A stretch of DNA of 64,000 nucleotides from Gymnogyps californianus (GCF_018139145.2 NC_059471.1:211191494-211255493), one strand, 5' to 3'; counted from the stretch's first letter, positions 1 through 12,101 are shown. The notes: generated by a model not told the origin, from the sequence alone. Numbers and translations are program-made.

Positions 1-2766
1 TTCTTCTTGGCTCTTCATGTCCCATTGTGAGCACTGTTTTGGAGCTGTGTCTAGGCTTTGTCTATTCTTATGTTCATACCTTGCTTCCATCCAAGTGTCT
101 TTCCTCATGGGTTTCGGGGTTTGGTTTTGGTTGTTTTTTTTGCAGTGAGGGTGACAGTAGACCAAATAAAATACGGGCCAAATTCTCCAGAGATGCAAAT
201 GGCCTCAGTTCGTGAAACCAATGGAGCTCTTCTCAGGTTGAGTTTTGAACTGGTCCCTCAAATGTGTAATTCCAGAAACCAAGTGAAACGTCCCCAGCTG
301 GGACACTGCAGTCACAGCTGAAATTGTGATGCAGGGACATGTCTATGCGGTGCCACGCCGTGCCACGCCAGAGCCCCAGCTGGCTCTGGAAGAGCTGGTG
401 TGTGTGTGCAGCATTGTGCAGGGGCACACTGCAGTAGTGTCGCTGCTTCGCCCCCCTTGTCCCTCTGCAGAGCCTGGGGCTGTAAGACTCAGGGGTAGCA
501 TGTCCAGGCTTCACATCTCACTTTGACTATCAATATCAGGACTGTGAATCTAATCTAGCCTCTATGCAAATCAAGAAAATAAGTTTTCCCTGATGAGCAA
601 CGATGTTTTCAGCTAGCTAGGCCCTTCTAAAAACTACCTAGGAATTATGGCAGGAAGAATTTCGGATAATCTAGACCAAATATTCCAAATGCAGAATCAT
701 TTTTTCTGACACTATCAGGCACACTTTTCAGGCTTTACTCATACATCACCTTGCCTTACAGCTATGTTTGATCTTAAACCACCTGTCTATTGAGCAATGC
801 TAAAAATAATCTCTACTACTGGATACAGAAAAGTAAATATGAAACTCAATATGAAGGAAGGGCAACACATAAAGGTCTGACTGTTATAGATCATTCTAGC
901 AGCCAGGTTCGTCCAAGATCATTAATCCATTACCAAGTGTTTTGCTGTTATCAGCAAGACTAGTACTTGGGTGAGGAGCATGGGGCCAGAGCTGCGGGGC
1001 TGAATGGGCTGCAGGCGGATGGCCTGCCAGGTAACAGGACCCTCCTGGGAATGATCTCAAAGTCTGCTCCGTGCCATGCATCTTCATCTGTGTCAGGTTT
1101 ATTGCTGAAAGAGTGAAGTCATCTGTCACCATAATGCTCCTCTTCCAATTCTTCGGTGCCATCCACTGCTCCAAACCAGGTGATTACTTACAAAATTGGG
1201 AAATTGTGGTCTGTGGAGCCTTGACTTGTCTTTTTTTTTCCTTTGAAGAAATCTAGTTTTAATGCTTGTTGGACCGTAGGGGCAGTAACCCATTCCCAGA
1301 ACACTGGACCCTGACAAAACCCACTTTAACAGCTCGTACCAAGCTAGCAAGCCCATTTTGTCACAGTGTAGAAAGGTTATAGTAGACAGCAAGTGGGAAG
1401 TAACCACCAGTTTCTAAAGAAAACTGAGCCCTAGCTCAGCTCAGACTAACCCACCTCACTGTAATTTGGCTTCTGCAGGAATACAGACTGAAGAAAGACT
1501 ATAGGATTGGGCCAGTTTTTCTCTGGACAAGGTTTTTAGCTAAGCTGTCCTGCAGGAACTCACCTGGAGTGAGTTCAGCAGAGTTTCACAGGGAGAATGG
1601 CAAGCCTTGGCAGCAGATATGTTTAACACTTCCTCTGGAAAGCTAATATTACACGGGAACATTTTTAAAAATATTTTTTCTTTTTTTTTTTGCGGAGACT
1701 AGAGATTTGCATCCACAGGGCATGAGCTGCCACTTCCTTCCAGGACATGGTGTACTCGCCGTGTTGTCATCCCACTATCAGAGAAGCAGCTGTTGCTGCA
1801 CTGACACTTCCTTTCCCCTATTAGCAAAGGGTGTTGGAGAGCTTTGCTGGGCTCTACGAGGCGAGATAAAAGGGAAGCCTCCGACATGACATTTCATAAT
1901 TAGCTGTCATCACCGGCGAGCTGCCACCAAGCTGCTTGATGAGCTGGGACTTGGCTGCCTGGAGAAACCCAGACAGGGAGGCAGGGGCCAAAGTAGGGAG
2001 GCAGTGCAGGGACAAGCTCAGAAGGTCTCTCGGGTGTGCTAAGGGGAAAAGGAAGTCTGAATAAGAAATACAGGCTCTGAATCCTCGTTTCACTCCTTGC
2101 AAAAGGCATCCCTAAGCCTAACCCTCCTTGCCTCTGGACATGCTAATTATTCTTGTGCAGTCTGTGAAAGGAGACCTTTGAGGTACACCTCAGGACCACC
2201 CTTGCTGACTTCCAAGCCTTGCCTTAGGCACAGCTAGAGTGAACCTCCATGATACACCATGCCCAGCATGCCTGGGGCACTTTGTATGGGATGTCTGGGA
2301 GGGTTTGGGAGTGAGGGGGGCTGTGGAGCCTGCCCTGCTGAGGGATGCTTTTCCTTGCATTATGGATGTGGCTTTAGACCTGGAAGAAACAGACTGTCAA
2401 GCAAACAGGCAAAGGGATAATAATCCTGGTGGAAAAGTGGGCCTGAAGTGGTCAAACACCAGCTGGCCTCAAAAAGAAGACTGATTTCTGAAGGCAGGTG
2501 TGACGGAGCTGTAGTGGATGTCCCAGGAGAGAAAGAGAGACTTAGATGACGTCTTTAAACCATGAACACTGTATTCCTGGCCGACTCCAAATACCACCTG
2601 GGAAATGACAGGCAATTTATCTCCAGTGGTTCATGGGGTCTTAGACACCATCCAAACACAACCAAGCCTGCCAAATCCACAGTACACTCCATAGCTCCAT
2701 CTACATTCCTGCAGACATCCATTTCCACAGCTGGCTCCTCAGCCTTCCTTCCACCACACTCCACAG
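1..2766. other. Non-coding DNA, no gene recognised
   Basis: I see no coding gene, RNA gene or recognisable mobile element here. Open stretches on both strands are under 100 codons, overlap one another and show no family resemblance. The only low-complexity feature is a T-rich run near 1676-1692. The segment reads as ordinary intergenic or intronic vertebrate DNA. A short spliced exon could be hidden and would not be visible without comparison. Confidence 0.7.
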
Positions 2767-2863
2767 ATAAATATATACATATGCATATATGTGTCTATAT
2801 ATATAAAAAAAAATATATTTTATATATTTTTTTAAATATGTGTATGTGTGTATATATATATAG
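2767..2863. repeat. Imperfect TA-rich microsatellite
   Basis: About 97 bases consist almost entirely of alternating A and T, with short A and T homopolymers and scattered TATG/TGTG units in the second half. It ends in a run of five TA units. It looks like a decayed dinucleotide repeat, probably length-variable. An open frame of about 160 codons (2562-3050) runs straight through it, which argues that the frame is fortuitous. Confidence 0.85.
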
Positions 2864-3515
2864 TAGATTATCTGATGAAAGTGACATTCATGAAGGCTTC
2901 CCAGCATGGAGAGACGCTGTCATTGCTTTGCCCTGGGTGTACGTAGCAATCTGGATTTGCTATGCTCCAGCCTCCTCCATCACCCTGAGAAACAGCTGCT
3001 TTTCTCCCTCCCCACGTTGTCAAGTCCTGGCAGAGTTAACACCAAAATAGCAAGGACATGAAACTTAATCTCTGTTTCTAATACCATAACAGTCAGAGGA
3101 AGTCAGAGGAAATTACCTGGGATGCTGCAAGTATTCTGGCTCATTCTTCTGCCAGCTAGCAATGAACAGGAATTAAGGTCTGAGTCAAACTCCTGTATCC
3201 AGCCAGGCCTAAAGCTGGGTATTTGAAGAATGAATCAAACCCTAACACAGAAGAGTCCAAAATGAGGGTCAGGTCCCTTGGCCAGAGGTGCCAAAGGAGG
3301 CAGGGCTCCCTGGTGGACCTTGGCAATGGGGATGGCACCATGAGGTGGACAAGGCCACCACGTCCTGGTAAGGATCTGGAGTGGTGGCTACCAATGCCCA
3401 CTTATTCCAGCTCTTAAAACCAAGCTGCCAAGAGAGGGGCATTTAAGTGACCTGGGTCTTTATTAATAATAGAGAAATAGCAACAAAAGCAGCAGTGATA
3501 AGCGCCAGCTCTTCT

Positions 3516-3572
3516 CCTCATCATTTTACAGATAGGGAAACTGAGACAGAGGGACGTGAAGCCATTTGAGCT
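3516..3572 (-). repeat. Ancient MIR/L3-type SINE remnant
   Basis: The plus strand reads as a T-rich lead, then a TTTTACAGAT core, GGGAAACTGAGACAGAGGGA and a degraded continuation. This closely follows the reverse complement of the conserved block of MIR-like tRNA SINEs, where the forward sense contains the CCTCAGTTTCC...ATCTGTAAAAT motif. The element therefore lies on the minus strand. Only this block of under 60 bases is recognisable, as expected for a fossil from before amniote radiation. Family assignment is by remembered consensus, so the exact subfamily is not claimed. Confidence 0.6.
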
Positions 3573-4382
3573 GCACCCTCCTCCATCTTCCCACTTAAAA
3601 AGGAGTGGAAATCCAACGTCCAGAATCCCAGTTTGATGATTTGTTCCCTCCAGAATATAATACTCTACCAACATCGCAGAATAATCGAACCATCAATGTC
3701 TGGGACACAGATCTCCGATGCCAAGAATGAAGTGTGCCTTTGGATCTAGTCCTAGCATGCTCTGGCATAGATAGGTGTTATATTTGTCCATTCTTCAGGC
3801 AATTACACCATTAACCTTCCTATTTTCTCATGCCATCAACATTGGTAAGCAGGAGCCATTCTCATAGCTGGTACTGAGGACAATCTGGAGAAAGGAGAGG
3901 TGCAGAAAGATGGTTGTGATGAACTTGCTTCGACCACCATTTGCACAGTGAACCCTGCACACAGCAGTCTCCATCCCTGCTGTAATCAAACAAACATTCT
4001 TGCAGTTACTATCGACTCCTGGTGTCAGTGTTACATTTTTCTTAATAACCATTGCAATAATAAGACATTATCAACATGTAAAGTGATCCATTAACCTCTA
4101 TAGCAGCAATAAATTGTGTGGCTTTGCCAGGCTGCCAGGACTTGCTAATCGAAGAGCAAGCAGCAAGTTCGTACTTGGAGCAGTCACAAATCATGCATAA
4201 TGCACAAGCGTGGGTGCTAACCTCACCCTCTGCAATATAATGGGTATTTCCATGTGTTTATTTATCAGAGAAATCAGTTCTTTGAAGCAGCTCCTAATGA
4301 GTTTCTCTCTGGCAACAGCAGCATCCTCCGGTTTATCCTCAGCATCCAGTTTGCAGGAGATTTAAAGCCTCATCCTCCACCA

Positions 4383-4440
4383 CTGGAGTCAGCCTGAGTT
4401 TTGCCAGTGTAGTGGGTAGGAGCAGAATCAGGCCCGTTGA
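4383..4440. repeat. Probable ancient CR1/L3-like tail remnant
   Basis: The stretch contains a GGAGTC...GAGTTTTGCCA block followed by GAGCAGAATCAGGCCC. This arrangement resembles an amniote-wide interspersed repeat, common in turtle and crocodile genomes, with a GGGAGTTTTGCC...GGGAGCAGGATCAGGCCC pattern that I associate with old CR1/L3 3' ends. It is much diverged and could be coincidence. Strand relative to the parent element was not determined. Confidence 0.4.
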
Positions 4441-7400
4441 CCTGCACTAAAAGCTGAGGTTGCTCAGCGTGATTGTGCCATTAAAGAGATCCAATTAGGC
4501 CGCTGTTCGTCAGGTTTTGTTTAGACACTTCTGAAAAAGAGAACATAAAAATGATCATACCAGGTCTTTCCAATGAATGATCCAGTCCAGCATCGTGTCT
4601 CGGGCACCAACTGATATCAGGTGCCTACAGACAAATGTAAGAACAGGGCAAGTACATAGCCACAGTCCCCACAGTTATCTTCCAACCACCAGTTGTTTGC
4701 ACTCGGGGGTTTTGTGACCCAGAAGCGGCGTCTTCAAATTTAGCAGCCCACAGTAGATGTTCTTTCATGAATTTGATGAGTCCTTTTTTGAACCCAGCCC
4801 AGGGACTCAAGTTACTAGGCACAGCTGCCATGGAGAGTCCTGGAGCAGAAGAAAAGCCATAGTGTTGTGCTGCAGCCCTGTGCACAGTGCTGTCAACTGC
4901 AGATGATAACTCCTAACCTCGCTCCCATGAGAGTCAGGTCGTGCTGTTGACCCTCAGAAAGACTTTGTGGAACAGAAGAGCTTTGTGGAGCAGTCTAGGC
5001 TTGCTCACCCATGCTGAACAACGCACAAAAAGAGGACGGTGAGAATGAAGAGCTGGGAGTGCGAATGCCAACAGGGATGTTAGCAAAGGCAAGGTAATTA
5101 CATACAGCTACCAAGGGACACAGCAGAACTTCTGATAGCTGGAGAGGTAGACCAAGAGTGGCCAGTTATCAAGCTTATTTTATAATCAGTGGGGAGACAT
5201 TGACACTTTTAGGTATCATTCACCTCCCAGTAAAGTAGGCAGCTGAAGCAGGTCTGGTGTCTCAAACCTTGCAAGTGCCCATTTCTCTTCACTAATGGCA
5301 AAAGGAGTCCAGATAACAAGTTCACATAAAGGCAACCAAAGTTAGGAGCGGTAAATGCCACTCCAGATGTCTCCTGCAACTGAGGTAGGGTGTTGTTACA
5401 GCTTGGCAGACACAGGAGAGCTGAAGCAATAAAATATAAACTGATAGAAATTACAGGGAGAGACTCAAGGCTGAAGAGCCAGAGTCAGACAAACTTTTCA
5501 CATTTCTTAATCTGTCCATATAAATCCACAAAGAACATCATAACCAAATTGGTTTTGTATTTTGCCAATGTTAGCAGTTCCTCTTTCAGCTTTGTGCAAA
5601 CACAGTTTTCTCCTCACTCAGAGAAAAGTCATCATTATTCCATGCCTGCGAGACCTCAACTACGAAACAAAATTTGCCTGAGAGGCTGTTTACCAGGTCT
5701 GGCAAGGCTTAAAAAAACCCTCCTAACATCTCTCAAGGGTCTTCTACTTCCCTCCTTTCTCTAGGGACATGTTGGCCTCTCTGCTATCCATGTGGCTTTC
5801 TCCTGGGGCAACATAACTCTCTCTCCTTCCCTCACATAGACACATATGCTTTCCCACAATATATTAAGATTAATCAAAGCGGTGTAACAAGAATGAAGTT
5901 TTAAAAGAGAGAAAATTACACAGAACAAAGAAGCATTTATCTTCACAGTGTTTGACATAGTCCATATGTCACATATCCTGTTTAAGGCTTAAGTCTAGCT
6001 CAAGGCTGAATACCTTCCATGCCGTGCTGAGCAAACCCCTCTTTCTTCAGGAATTGAAGCAAATCAGCAGTGCTAAGCACTACACAGGAATAGCCTGCTC
6101 ACATTTTAAGACTTGATACTGAGACACACCAAATATTAGCACGTTCCTTGCAGTCACCGGGATTTGCAAAGACTTTAGACCAGATCCCTGATAGAAATAT
6201 TGCACAGTCACACCGCAGCTGAGTGCATGACTGCTATTGTATGCATCACATCCAGCCTCTGCTACACATCCACAATGTGGGAATGTGGTGTTGTTGCCAA
6301 ATATCTCCTCTTTTGTTTATATAAGCCCTGGAAGTCAGAGGTGGCCTCTGCGATCCCTTCATGATGTTTACAGGGGCGTGTCTCCAGGGCAATGGGGTCA
6401 GGCAAGTTCCCTCCCTAATTAATTACTGTCTCTCTGAGTTATGTGGGAAAAGAGCCGACCTACCGGCAAACTAAAACACAAGGGAAATGTCCTTCCATCT
6501 AGCAGAGGCCCCAGTTGCTATCTGCTGCTGTTCTTCTGGCCAGGGTTTTCCAGGAGACCGTCTGCCTGAATGCACGGAGGCTGGGACCACTTTCCCCAGC
6601 AAAGACCATACACAGGACGGAGGGTGGGGAGAAGAATTGGAGGTGGGATGAAGGCTCCTCCTGGAGAGTCTGCTTAGTGGCATAGGGGAAGAGGAAGGGT
6701 ACAGGTTGCTCTGTCCTCTTTCCTGAAGACATTTTCTGGGGTGTCTACATCTGCGCCATGACTTTCACTAGAGGCTGTGCCAAGAACTTGCTGGCTTGGT
6801 GGACACACCAGCTGACGGGTCTAAGCGCTTGGCTAGGTGCAGGCTCAGCAGGTGACTTCCTGGGTTTCACACTCTGCTCTGCCAGCCATTCCCCATGACA
6901 CCCAAGGCTGAGATACAAAAAGCAACAGATGAGCAGCCACGTGGATATTTCTGCTGGAATACCAGTGAAGAAGGAAATTTAGGAACATCTAACATTATAT
7001 TCTGGGTTAACCTAAAGCAATGTGCATCAGATATGAACTTCCCTGAGTCCAGAAGTGCTTGGTTCTGGGTTTTTGTTTAGCCTTATGCTATGAACTGCAG
7101 ATGGTTAAATGACTGTGCTGTAGCACAATGCAAAGTTGTCACAGGAGCCTAAATTTCCAGTTGTCTCTGTCGGTACAAGTGATGGACATGCTGCACATGC
7201 AGTCCAACACCGTGCTGATCACTGCATAACCCAGAGCACCAAAACAGAGTAAAACAAAGCAAGAATCTCTGTTCAAGTGTGGGGCTGACCTTCATATTCA
7301 GCCTGGATTGCTGCACACAGCCAAGACACTCACATGCACTGCTTGCCCAGAGGAGACAGGGACGTGACGGTCTGTGTGGCCCCTAGACGTGACACAGCCT

Positions 7401-10400
7401 TGCCACACGCAGGGGAAGCCCCTGGGCTTTCTGTGGCCGGGGACCATGAACGGCCTCTCTCACCCTAGCGAGCTGCTGAGTTATTGCCAGCTCTGATGGA
7501 AAAGGCTCATACGGGAACGGAGCTCCACCCGGTGTGTTTTCCCACATCCCTCCCCAGACTAGAATGATCGTAACATTTGTCTGTAAAACACCATGTAAGA
7601 CTGCAAAATTGTTTGGTTTCTTTTAACTTTAAGGCTAGCGGGATTTGAAATGACAACCTGTGCTTATCTTCCACTCCCAAGGAGGCAGTTTCCTTCACAG
7701 TCTGATTCTGAGTGCAATAAAACACAAGCTAAGTTACTGTAGGAACTGCAACCCCAAAGCGTCGCCCTGTTCTCCTTGTCTTCCTATTGCTTTGCCGTGC
7801 CCGAACAAATCAGCTAGGGAGGATTTCTTACAGTGGGAAGTAATAAATTCCACGAAGATTAATAGGAGCTGCTAAAGAGCTCAAATACAAGTGGTTTGCC
7901 TATCAGGACTCCAGGGAAGAATTTGGCTTTGCTACTGATAGAGACTATAGATATCATCAGGATGGAAAATACTGTCAGGAGCTGCAAGTTATCCTTGTTC
8001 TCCTCTTATTCTGTTGCCAGACTCATGTCTTCATGGAGTACAGAACTTAAGTGGGTTTTTCTGTACTGAGTGACTTTTCAATTTTACAAAACAGTGTCTT
8101 ACTGATAGATCTGATAGATACCACATACTGCATTTCAGTCTGTACCACTGCTGCCACTGGTTTCCATTCACTGATCTCTACTGGGCATACACTGACTTGA
8201 AACTTGACTCCTCCGTTGCAAATATAAGACATGCTCTGCAGCAGTAAATGATTTCTCTCTCCTTTTCATTAAAGACCAAAAAAAAAAAAATCTAGTCTAA
8301 ATAGCAATCTATTGGAATGTACTTTCCTCTGATGCATTGTTACCGCAAACCACTGTTCCTGGCAGCCTGCAATTAGTACTGAAAAGCATCCACTGCTTTA
8401 AAGAGTTTCGTCTTTCAGCAGTTAGTAAATATGGTGTGTCTCTTTTGAGGGTCTGCGGTGGCAAGGCCAGGACGTTCCCTTACAATAGTTTGGCTTTTAT
8501 TTCTTACTGTGCTGTTCAGTCGGAGATTGTCTCTGCAGACAATGCAGTTGAATGAAGCCTCAGTGATGAGTCTGGTCATCTTAATCTGCATCTGCAGTCA
8601 ACTGCATGAGAGAGGGGGCTCTCCAGAGGGAAATTCAGAATTTAATGGGCTGAAGTGCCCTTGGTCGTGCTTACATCTGCCACAAACACCTAAACTCCCT
8701 CTCTGGGAACAACTAGAAAGACCCTCATGACAGCATGTTTTACATTACCTATCCTATAGGCCATCTATCAAACTAATCCTAATAGACTGCCCTATACATT
8801 TGCCTACCAATGTACCTTGAACAACTCTACAAATAAAAACCCAACATCTCATCCTTCTGGTTGGTTTCCACAATCCTGATGATTATGGTTTGGCTTCCTG
8901 TCTCCAGGTTCATACCACCTGGGAAATGAGGAATGAGACAGAAAAAAGTGTCATAGTGGGTCCAGGTCTCCAGTTCTATGATGTGGTTTCTGTGGAGGAT
9001 ACCCATGGAGTTGTGTCTGGGGTGCAGCACAGTGAGGGAGGGAGGAGTCAGGCCCATTGGGATATGGAGGGATCTTGTTGGAACTGGTTCCAATACCGTG
9101 CAAATGGATGGATTTCTTCTGCTTTTCGCATGCGCAAGAGGTTTCCAAAGAAGAAGAATATTTGAATATTCAGCTGCCTTGAGCAATATGCAGATTTTCA
9201 TTTCATTTGCAAGACCTAAAAACCTATGCAAAAAACTTGTGGTTTGTGGAAATGACTGAATGAATGCTCCCCTTTCCCCTATGGAGAAAATCGGTCTACG
9301 TGGTCCTTCATGCTGGTACCACTAGACTGTCTGCCTCTGGTCCCAGAGATTGATTACTTATAGGCACAGGTGGAGATGTGTGTTACAGCTCTTTGTCCCC
9401 TCTAGTGGATAAAGTTCTATCTACAAGGCTGGTCTTTCTATGAGTTGGACCTGCAGGAGACCTTGCTTGCAGGAATATGAGAGCTTCTGGGGAAGGGGGC
9501 TGGCATGAGCAAAAGCCCCCCCCCTCCAGGGCTTCAGATCGGGTGAGCAGGGAGACCTTTGCTCCTCTGCTCTCGTATGAAGTGCTCACCCCCGAGGTTC
9601 TGACTCAGGCATGACTCAGTTTTTATTCAGGCAAAGCTCCCAGTAAGGCAAACTGCAGTGGCCTTTGCCCTCTTCTCCACCAGTAGATCCCCAGTGGCTC
9701 TGCTGATGCAGGGAAGGGTTCCCTGTGGGCAGCTGGGAAATGCCAGCCACCTCGTGCTTAAAAAACCAGGTAGGCAAACTGTGAGATAGCAGGGGGGCAT
9801 TAACAATCATAAAAAAAAACCCTGCAAGAAGCAAAGACCCTAACTCTGCACCTATTCCACATAAAGAACCTATATAAGTCAGTCATGCTTAAGATATTTC
9901 CATCTTTTCCTGTCTCTCTCACTCTCTTTGGCAAGAGACATATGGAACTAATTATGAACAAAGGCCGATTGTTTTAATATTTAGAGTTTCCCACATCAAG
10001 CTGCTGGTTTATTTCTTTGACTGGTTTTAATGCATGTGCATATGCTGAGTAGATACAGAGTTTTTCTTCTTTATTTTAAACGGTTGCTTTAATGTCATGT
10101 CCCTAACACCTTCATCCGGGCTTTTGGACTTTGATCAAAACAAAGTATTTTTAGTTTTGCATTAAAATGAGAACAATACATGGAGGAGGGGATTGTCTCC
10201 ACAGCTCAGCAGATTTTGGTCTCCCAGCTAGATTGCTCCAAGGAAAAGAGCGTGGGCCAACATCTTTTCCGTTTTATTAAGTAAATTCAGAATACCACTG
10301 TGGAGTTGGTGGACTGAGAAGTTCCCACTTTGCACACATTAACTCTAAAATGCATCTGGACCAGTACCTGTAACTGAGCATGAAAATGACCACAACATCC

Positions 10401-11241
10401 AAAACACTTCTTTTTACAAAAGCACAGAATCATACCTGGCTGCTTTGGGACAACTCCTGGTGCTGCAGAAAGTCTGTGGGAAGGGAAAGTATTTTTCTCA
10501 TTTCCAAAACACTTGTGTACAATTTAAAGTGTAAATATAGTTTCAAACTTTTCTTCCAGAGAAAGAAAATATCATTGTCTACTAGCCTCTAAAGTGGTTT
10601 TATAAGAGAAAAAAGAAGTAGACGTTGAGACTGACTTTGTGAAGACAACACTTCATAATTATAGACTCTAATACAATAATTTTTATAAGTACACATAGAA
10701 GCTGTAGGCTTCACCAAGCAGGCTTTCACTGATACATGTGTGTATGGATGTGAGTGGCAATGTCTGTTCTTTGTACTTATGCATGCACTACACTATGCCG
10801 TACAGACCATGTACGTGCTTGTGTTTAGCTGAGCAGCCCAGAGGATCTGTTTGAGCCCTGTGCTCTGGGTATGTGCTTTCCAACATCTAGGAGAGAGGAA
10901 TATCTGAACGTAGGATTTAACATTAATCTCTGCACCAGATGGTGATACACCAGATATTCTTTTTAAGGTGAACATGTGATCTACTGTACAGCAAACCAGA
11001 GGGGTCTGCAGTCACATGGCAAAATGTATAATAACTCTGATAGAGCTCTGATTAGACAACTGACCTGGTTACCATCTGTAGCAACAAGAAGCGAGCCTGA
11101 CATTTTTGGAACATTCTCCCCAGAAGCTTAATTCTTCCACCTCTGGGGCATAGCAATCCTGCTGAGCAAACTACACCGAGAAACAGAAGGAAGCTAAAGA
11201 TACACTGCTTGAAGCATGTTGTTAAGGTTACAAGGCTTGGG

Positions 11242-11283
11242 TTTTCTTCCCCCCCCCCCCTCCTTTTCCCCCCTCCTTCTTTC
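11242..11283. repeat. 42-base pure pyrimidine tract with C12 run
   Basis: Every base from 11242 to 11283 on the plus strand is C or T, including an uninterrupted C12 at 11249-11260 and a second C6 run. Such homopyrimidine tracts can adopt triplex or i-motif-like structures and are prone to length change. No regulatory role can be read from it. It lies about 120 bases from a TC/AC microsatellite and about 170 bases from the LTR-like element. Confidence 0.85.
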
Positions 11284-11401
11284 AAACAAGCCACATCTTG
11301 ACTCATATGGTCTGATGTGAAAACCCACTCAGCTATTTGATAGTTGGGAAATCTAGATGAGACTGTAAGTTATTTCAAAGGAAGCCTGTGTGTGCTGTGA
11401 A

Positions 11402-11433
<32 letters not shown>

Positions 11434-11434
11434 C
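11402..11434. repeat. (TC)n(AC)n compound microsatellite
   Basis: Five CT units pass directly into AC units, interrupted once by a G at 11423. The tract ends about ten bases before the candidate target-site duplication of the LTR-like element. It is a typical compound dinucleotide repeat with no other function visible. Confidence 0.9.
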
Positions 11435-11443
11435 GAGTTAGCT

Positions 11444-11449
11444 CTGCAC
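11444..11449. repeat. Left copy of candidate target-site duplication (CTGCAC)
   Basis: This hexamer is identical to the one at 12096-12101 and abuts the LTR-like element. Six-base duplications are usual for alpha- and beta-retrovirus-type integrases. A chance hexamer match near a loosely defined edge is possible. Confidence 0.45.
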
Positions 11450-11494
11450 TATGGTAGTACAGACAGCTGTGACTCCGGGTAGGACTCGAAGACT

Positions 11495-11500
11495 TTTATT
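11495..11500 (-). terminator. AATAAA polyadenylation signal of the LTR-like element
   Basis: The plus strand TTTATT reads AATAAA on the minus strand and continues as AATAAAAGTC, a context common at the R/U5 border of LTRs. About 45 bases remain to the proposed element end, leaving a short U5. Confidence 0.45.
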
Positions 11501-11598
11501 CAAAATACCATATGGATCACTGAGGAGACGCAGTGTGGAAAGGGTAAGCCATGATTTCTTTGTCCTGAATGCATGCCCAGAAGATGAGGAGGGGACCA

Positions 11599-11605
11599 TT
11601 TTATA
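11599..11605 (-). promoter_or_regulatory. TATA box of the LTR-like element
   Basis: The plus strand TTTTATA reads TATAAAA on the minus strand. It lies upstream of the minus-strand polyadenylation motif at a spacing of about 100 bases, which is compatible with an LTR whose R region starts some 25-30 bases downstream of the box. Promoter activity is inferred only from motif and position. Confidence 0.45.
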
Positions 11606-11645
11606 GCAGTTGTCTGCCCTGTTAGTAGTCAGAGCTAATAGGGGT

Positions 11646-11709
11646 TATGTCATGGTGTGTAGAAATTACTATTGGTGTATGCCATGGTGTGTAGAAATTA
11701 CTATTGATG
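11646..11709. repeat. 32-bp tandem duplication in the U3-like part
   Basis: Two adjacent 32-base units (11646-11677 and 11678-11709) differ at only two positions. Both contain the core CATGGTGTGTAGAAATTACT. Within the proposed LTR they lie upstream of the minus-strand TATA box, the usual place of duplicated enhancer blocks in retroviral U3 regions. The duplication is directly visible; an enhancer role is inference. Confidence 0.85.
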
Positions 11710-11732
11710 GGACTTGTATGGTGATGAATGGG

Positions 11733-11838
11733 AATTAATACTAGTCAGAGGCTGTGTGATAGCTTAGGATAGAAATTGGTGCCAGCAGGAACAATAAGAT
11801 AACATGCAGCAATTAAAACTAGTTAAAGGCTCTGTGAT
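11733..11838. repeat. Diverged 28-bp direct repeat pair in the U3-like part
   Basis: Bases 11733-11760 and 11811-11838 align over 28 positions with four mismatches, sharing an AATTAA...ACTAGT...GGCT.TGTGAT pattern. They lie further upstream of the TATA box than the 32-bp pair. Their greater divergence suggests an older internal duplication. Confidence 0.6.
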
Positions 11839-12095
11839 AATACTTGGAGGTAATAATTTCTGAAAAGGATCATTTCTAATAATCAATACTTGTTGAGACA
11901 GTGTGGTGGCATACGGCAGCACCGACCTGTATTAGTGGGGAGTAAATAATAATAATGTCAAAAATACCAGCAGAAAGCTCAGGGTGATGTGGAAGGGCTC
12001 TGTATAAGTGAACATAGATGCAGATGCCCACTAGTGTCTGTCCCAGCTGAGATGTATAGCGAGCAGTGGTTGTACAGTGCAATATGGGCTATACA

Positions 12096-12101
12096 CTGCA
12101 C
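12096..12101. repeat. Right copy of candidate target-site duplication (CTGCAC)
   Basis: This hexamer follows directly after the plus-strand CTATACA end of the LTR-like element and matches 11444-11449 exactly. The CA just before it is the complement of the TG expected at an LTR 5' end, which supports this boundary more firmly than the left one. Confidence 0.5.

Larger units (their letters stand above)
2864..11241. other. Non-coding DNA, no gene recognised
   Basis: No gene is supported in this stretch. The longest open frame is a 134-codon minus-strand one at 8827-9231; it has no recognisable domain and overlaps open frames on the opposite strand. Two ancient repeat remnants inside it are listed separately. 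There is an A13 run at 8278-8290 four bases after an ATTAAA, but no upstream sequence suggests a retrocopied gene. The rest is unique sequence of mixed composition. Confidence 0.65.
11444..12101 (-). mobile_element. Candidate endogenous-retrovirus solo LTR with 6-bp flanking duplication
   Basis: Read on the minus strand, a segment of about 646 bases (12095 down to 11450) has the order expected of a retroviral LTR: a long U3-like part, a TATAAAA box (complement of 11599-11605), then about 100 bases later an AATAAA signal (complement of 11495-11500), followed by a short U5-like tail. CTGCAC occurs directly at both edges (11444-11449 and 12096-12101), matching a 6-bp target-site duplication. The minus-strand 5' end begins TGTATAG; the 3' end is CTACCATA, so canonical TG...CA requires ignoring the last two bases (edge at 11452). 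No primer-binding site or coding region is visible beside it, so a solo LTR left by recombination is the likely form. The family is not identified. An unrelated sequence with chance TATA and polyA motifs is the main alternative. Confidence 0.55.

Noticed and set aside
2562..3050. 162-codon plus-strand open frame
   Set aside because: It reads through the TA-rich microsatellite, giving a Tyr/Ile/Lys-rich middle; no gene-like features were seen.
8269..8290. ATTAAA followed four bases later by A13, suggestive of a retrocopied mRNA end
   Set aside because: No upstream coding remnant or target-site duplication was seen; it is most simply an A-rich run.
11439..11449. Search for a primer-binding site beside the LTR-like element
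   Set aside because: The bases adjoining the minus-strand 3' edge lack the TGG start expected of a tRNA primer-binding site, so a full provirus is not supported.
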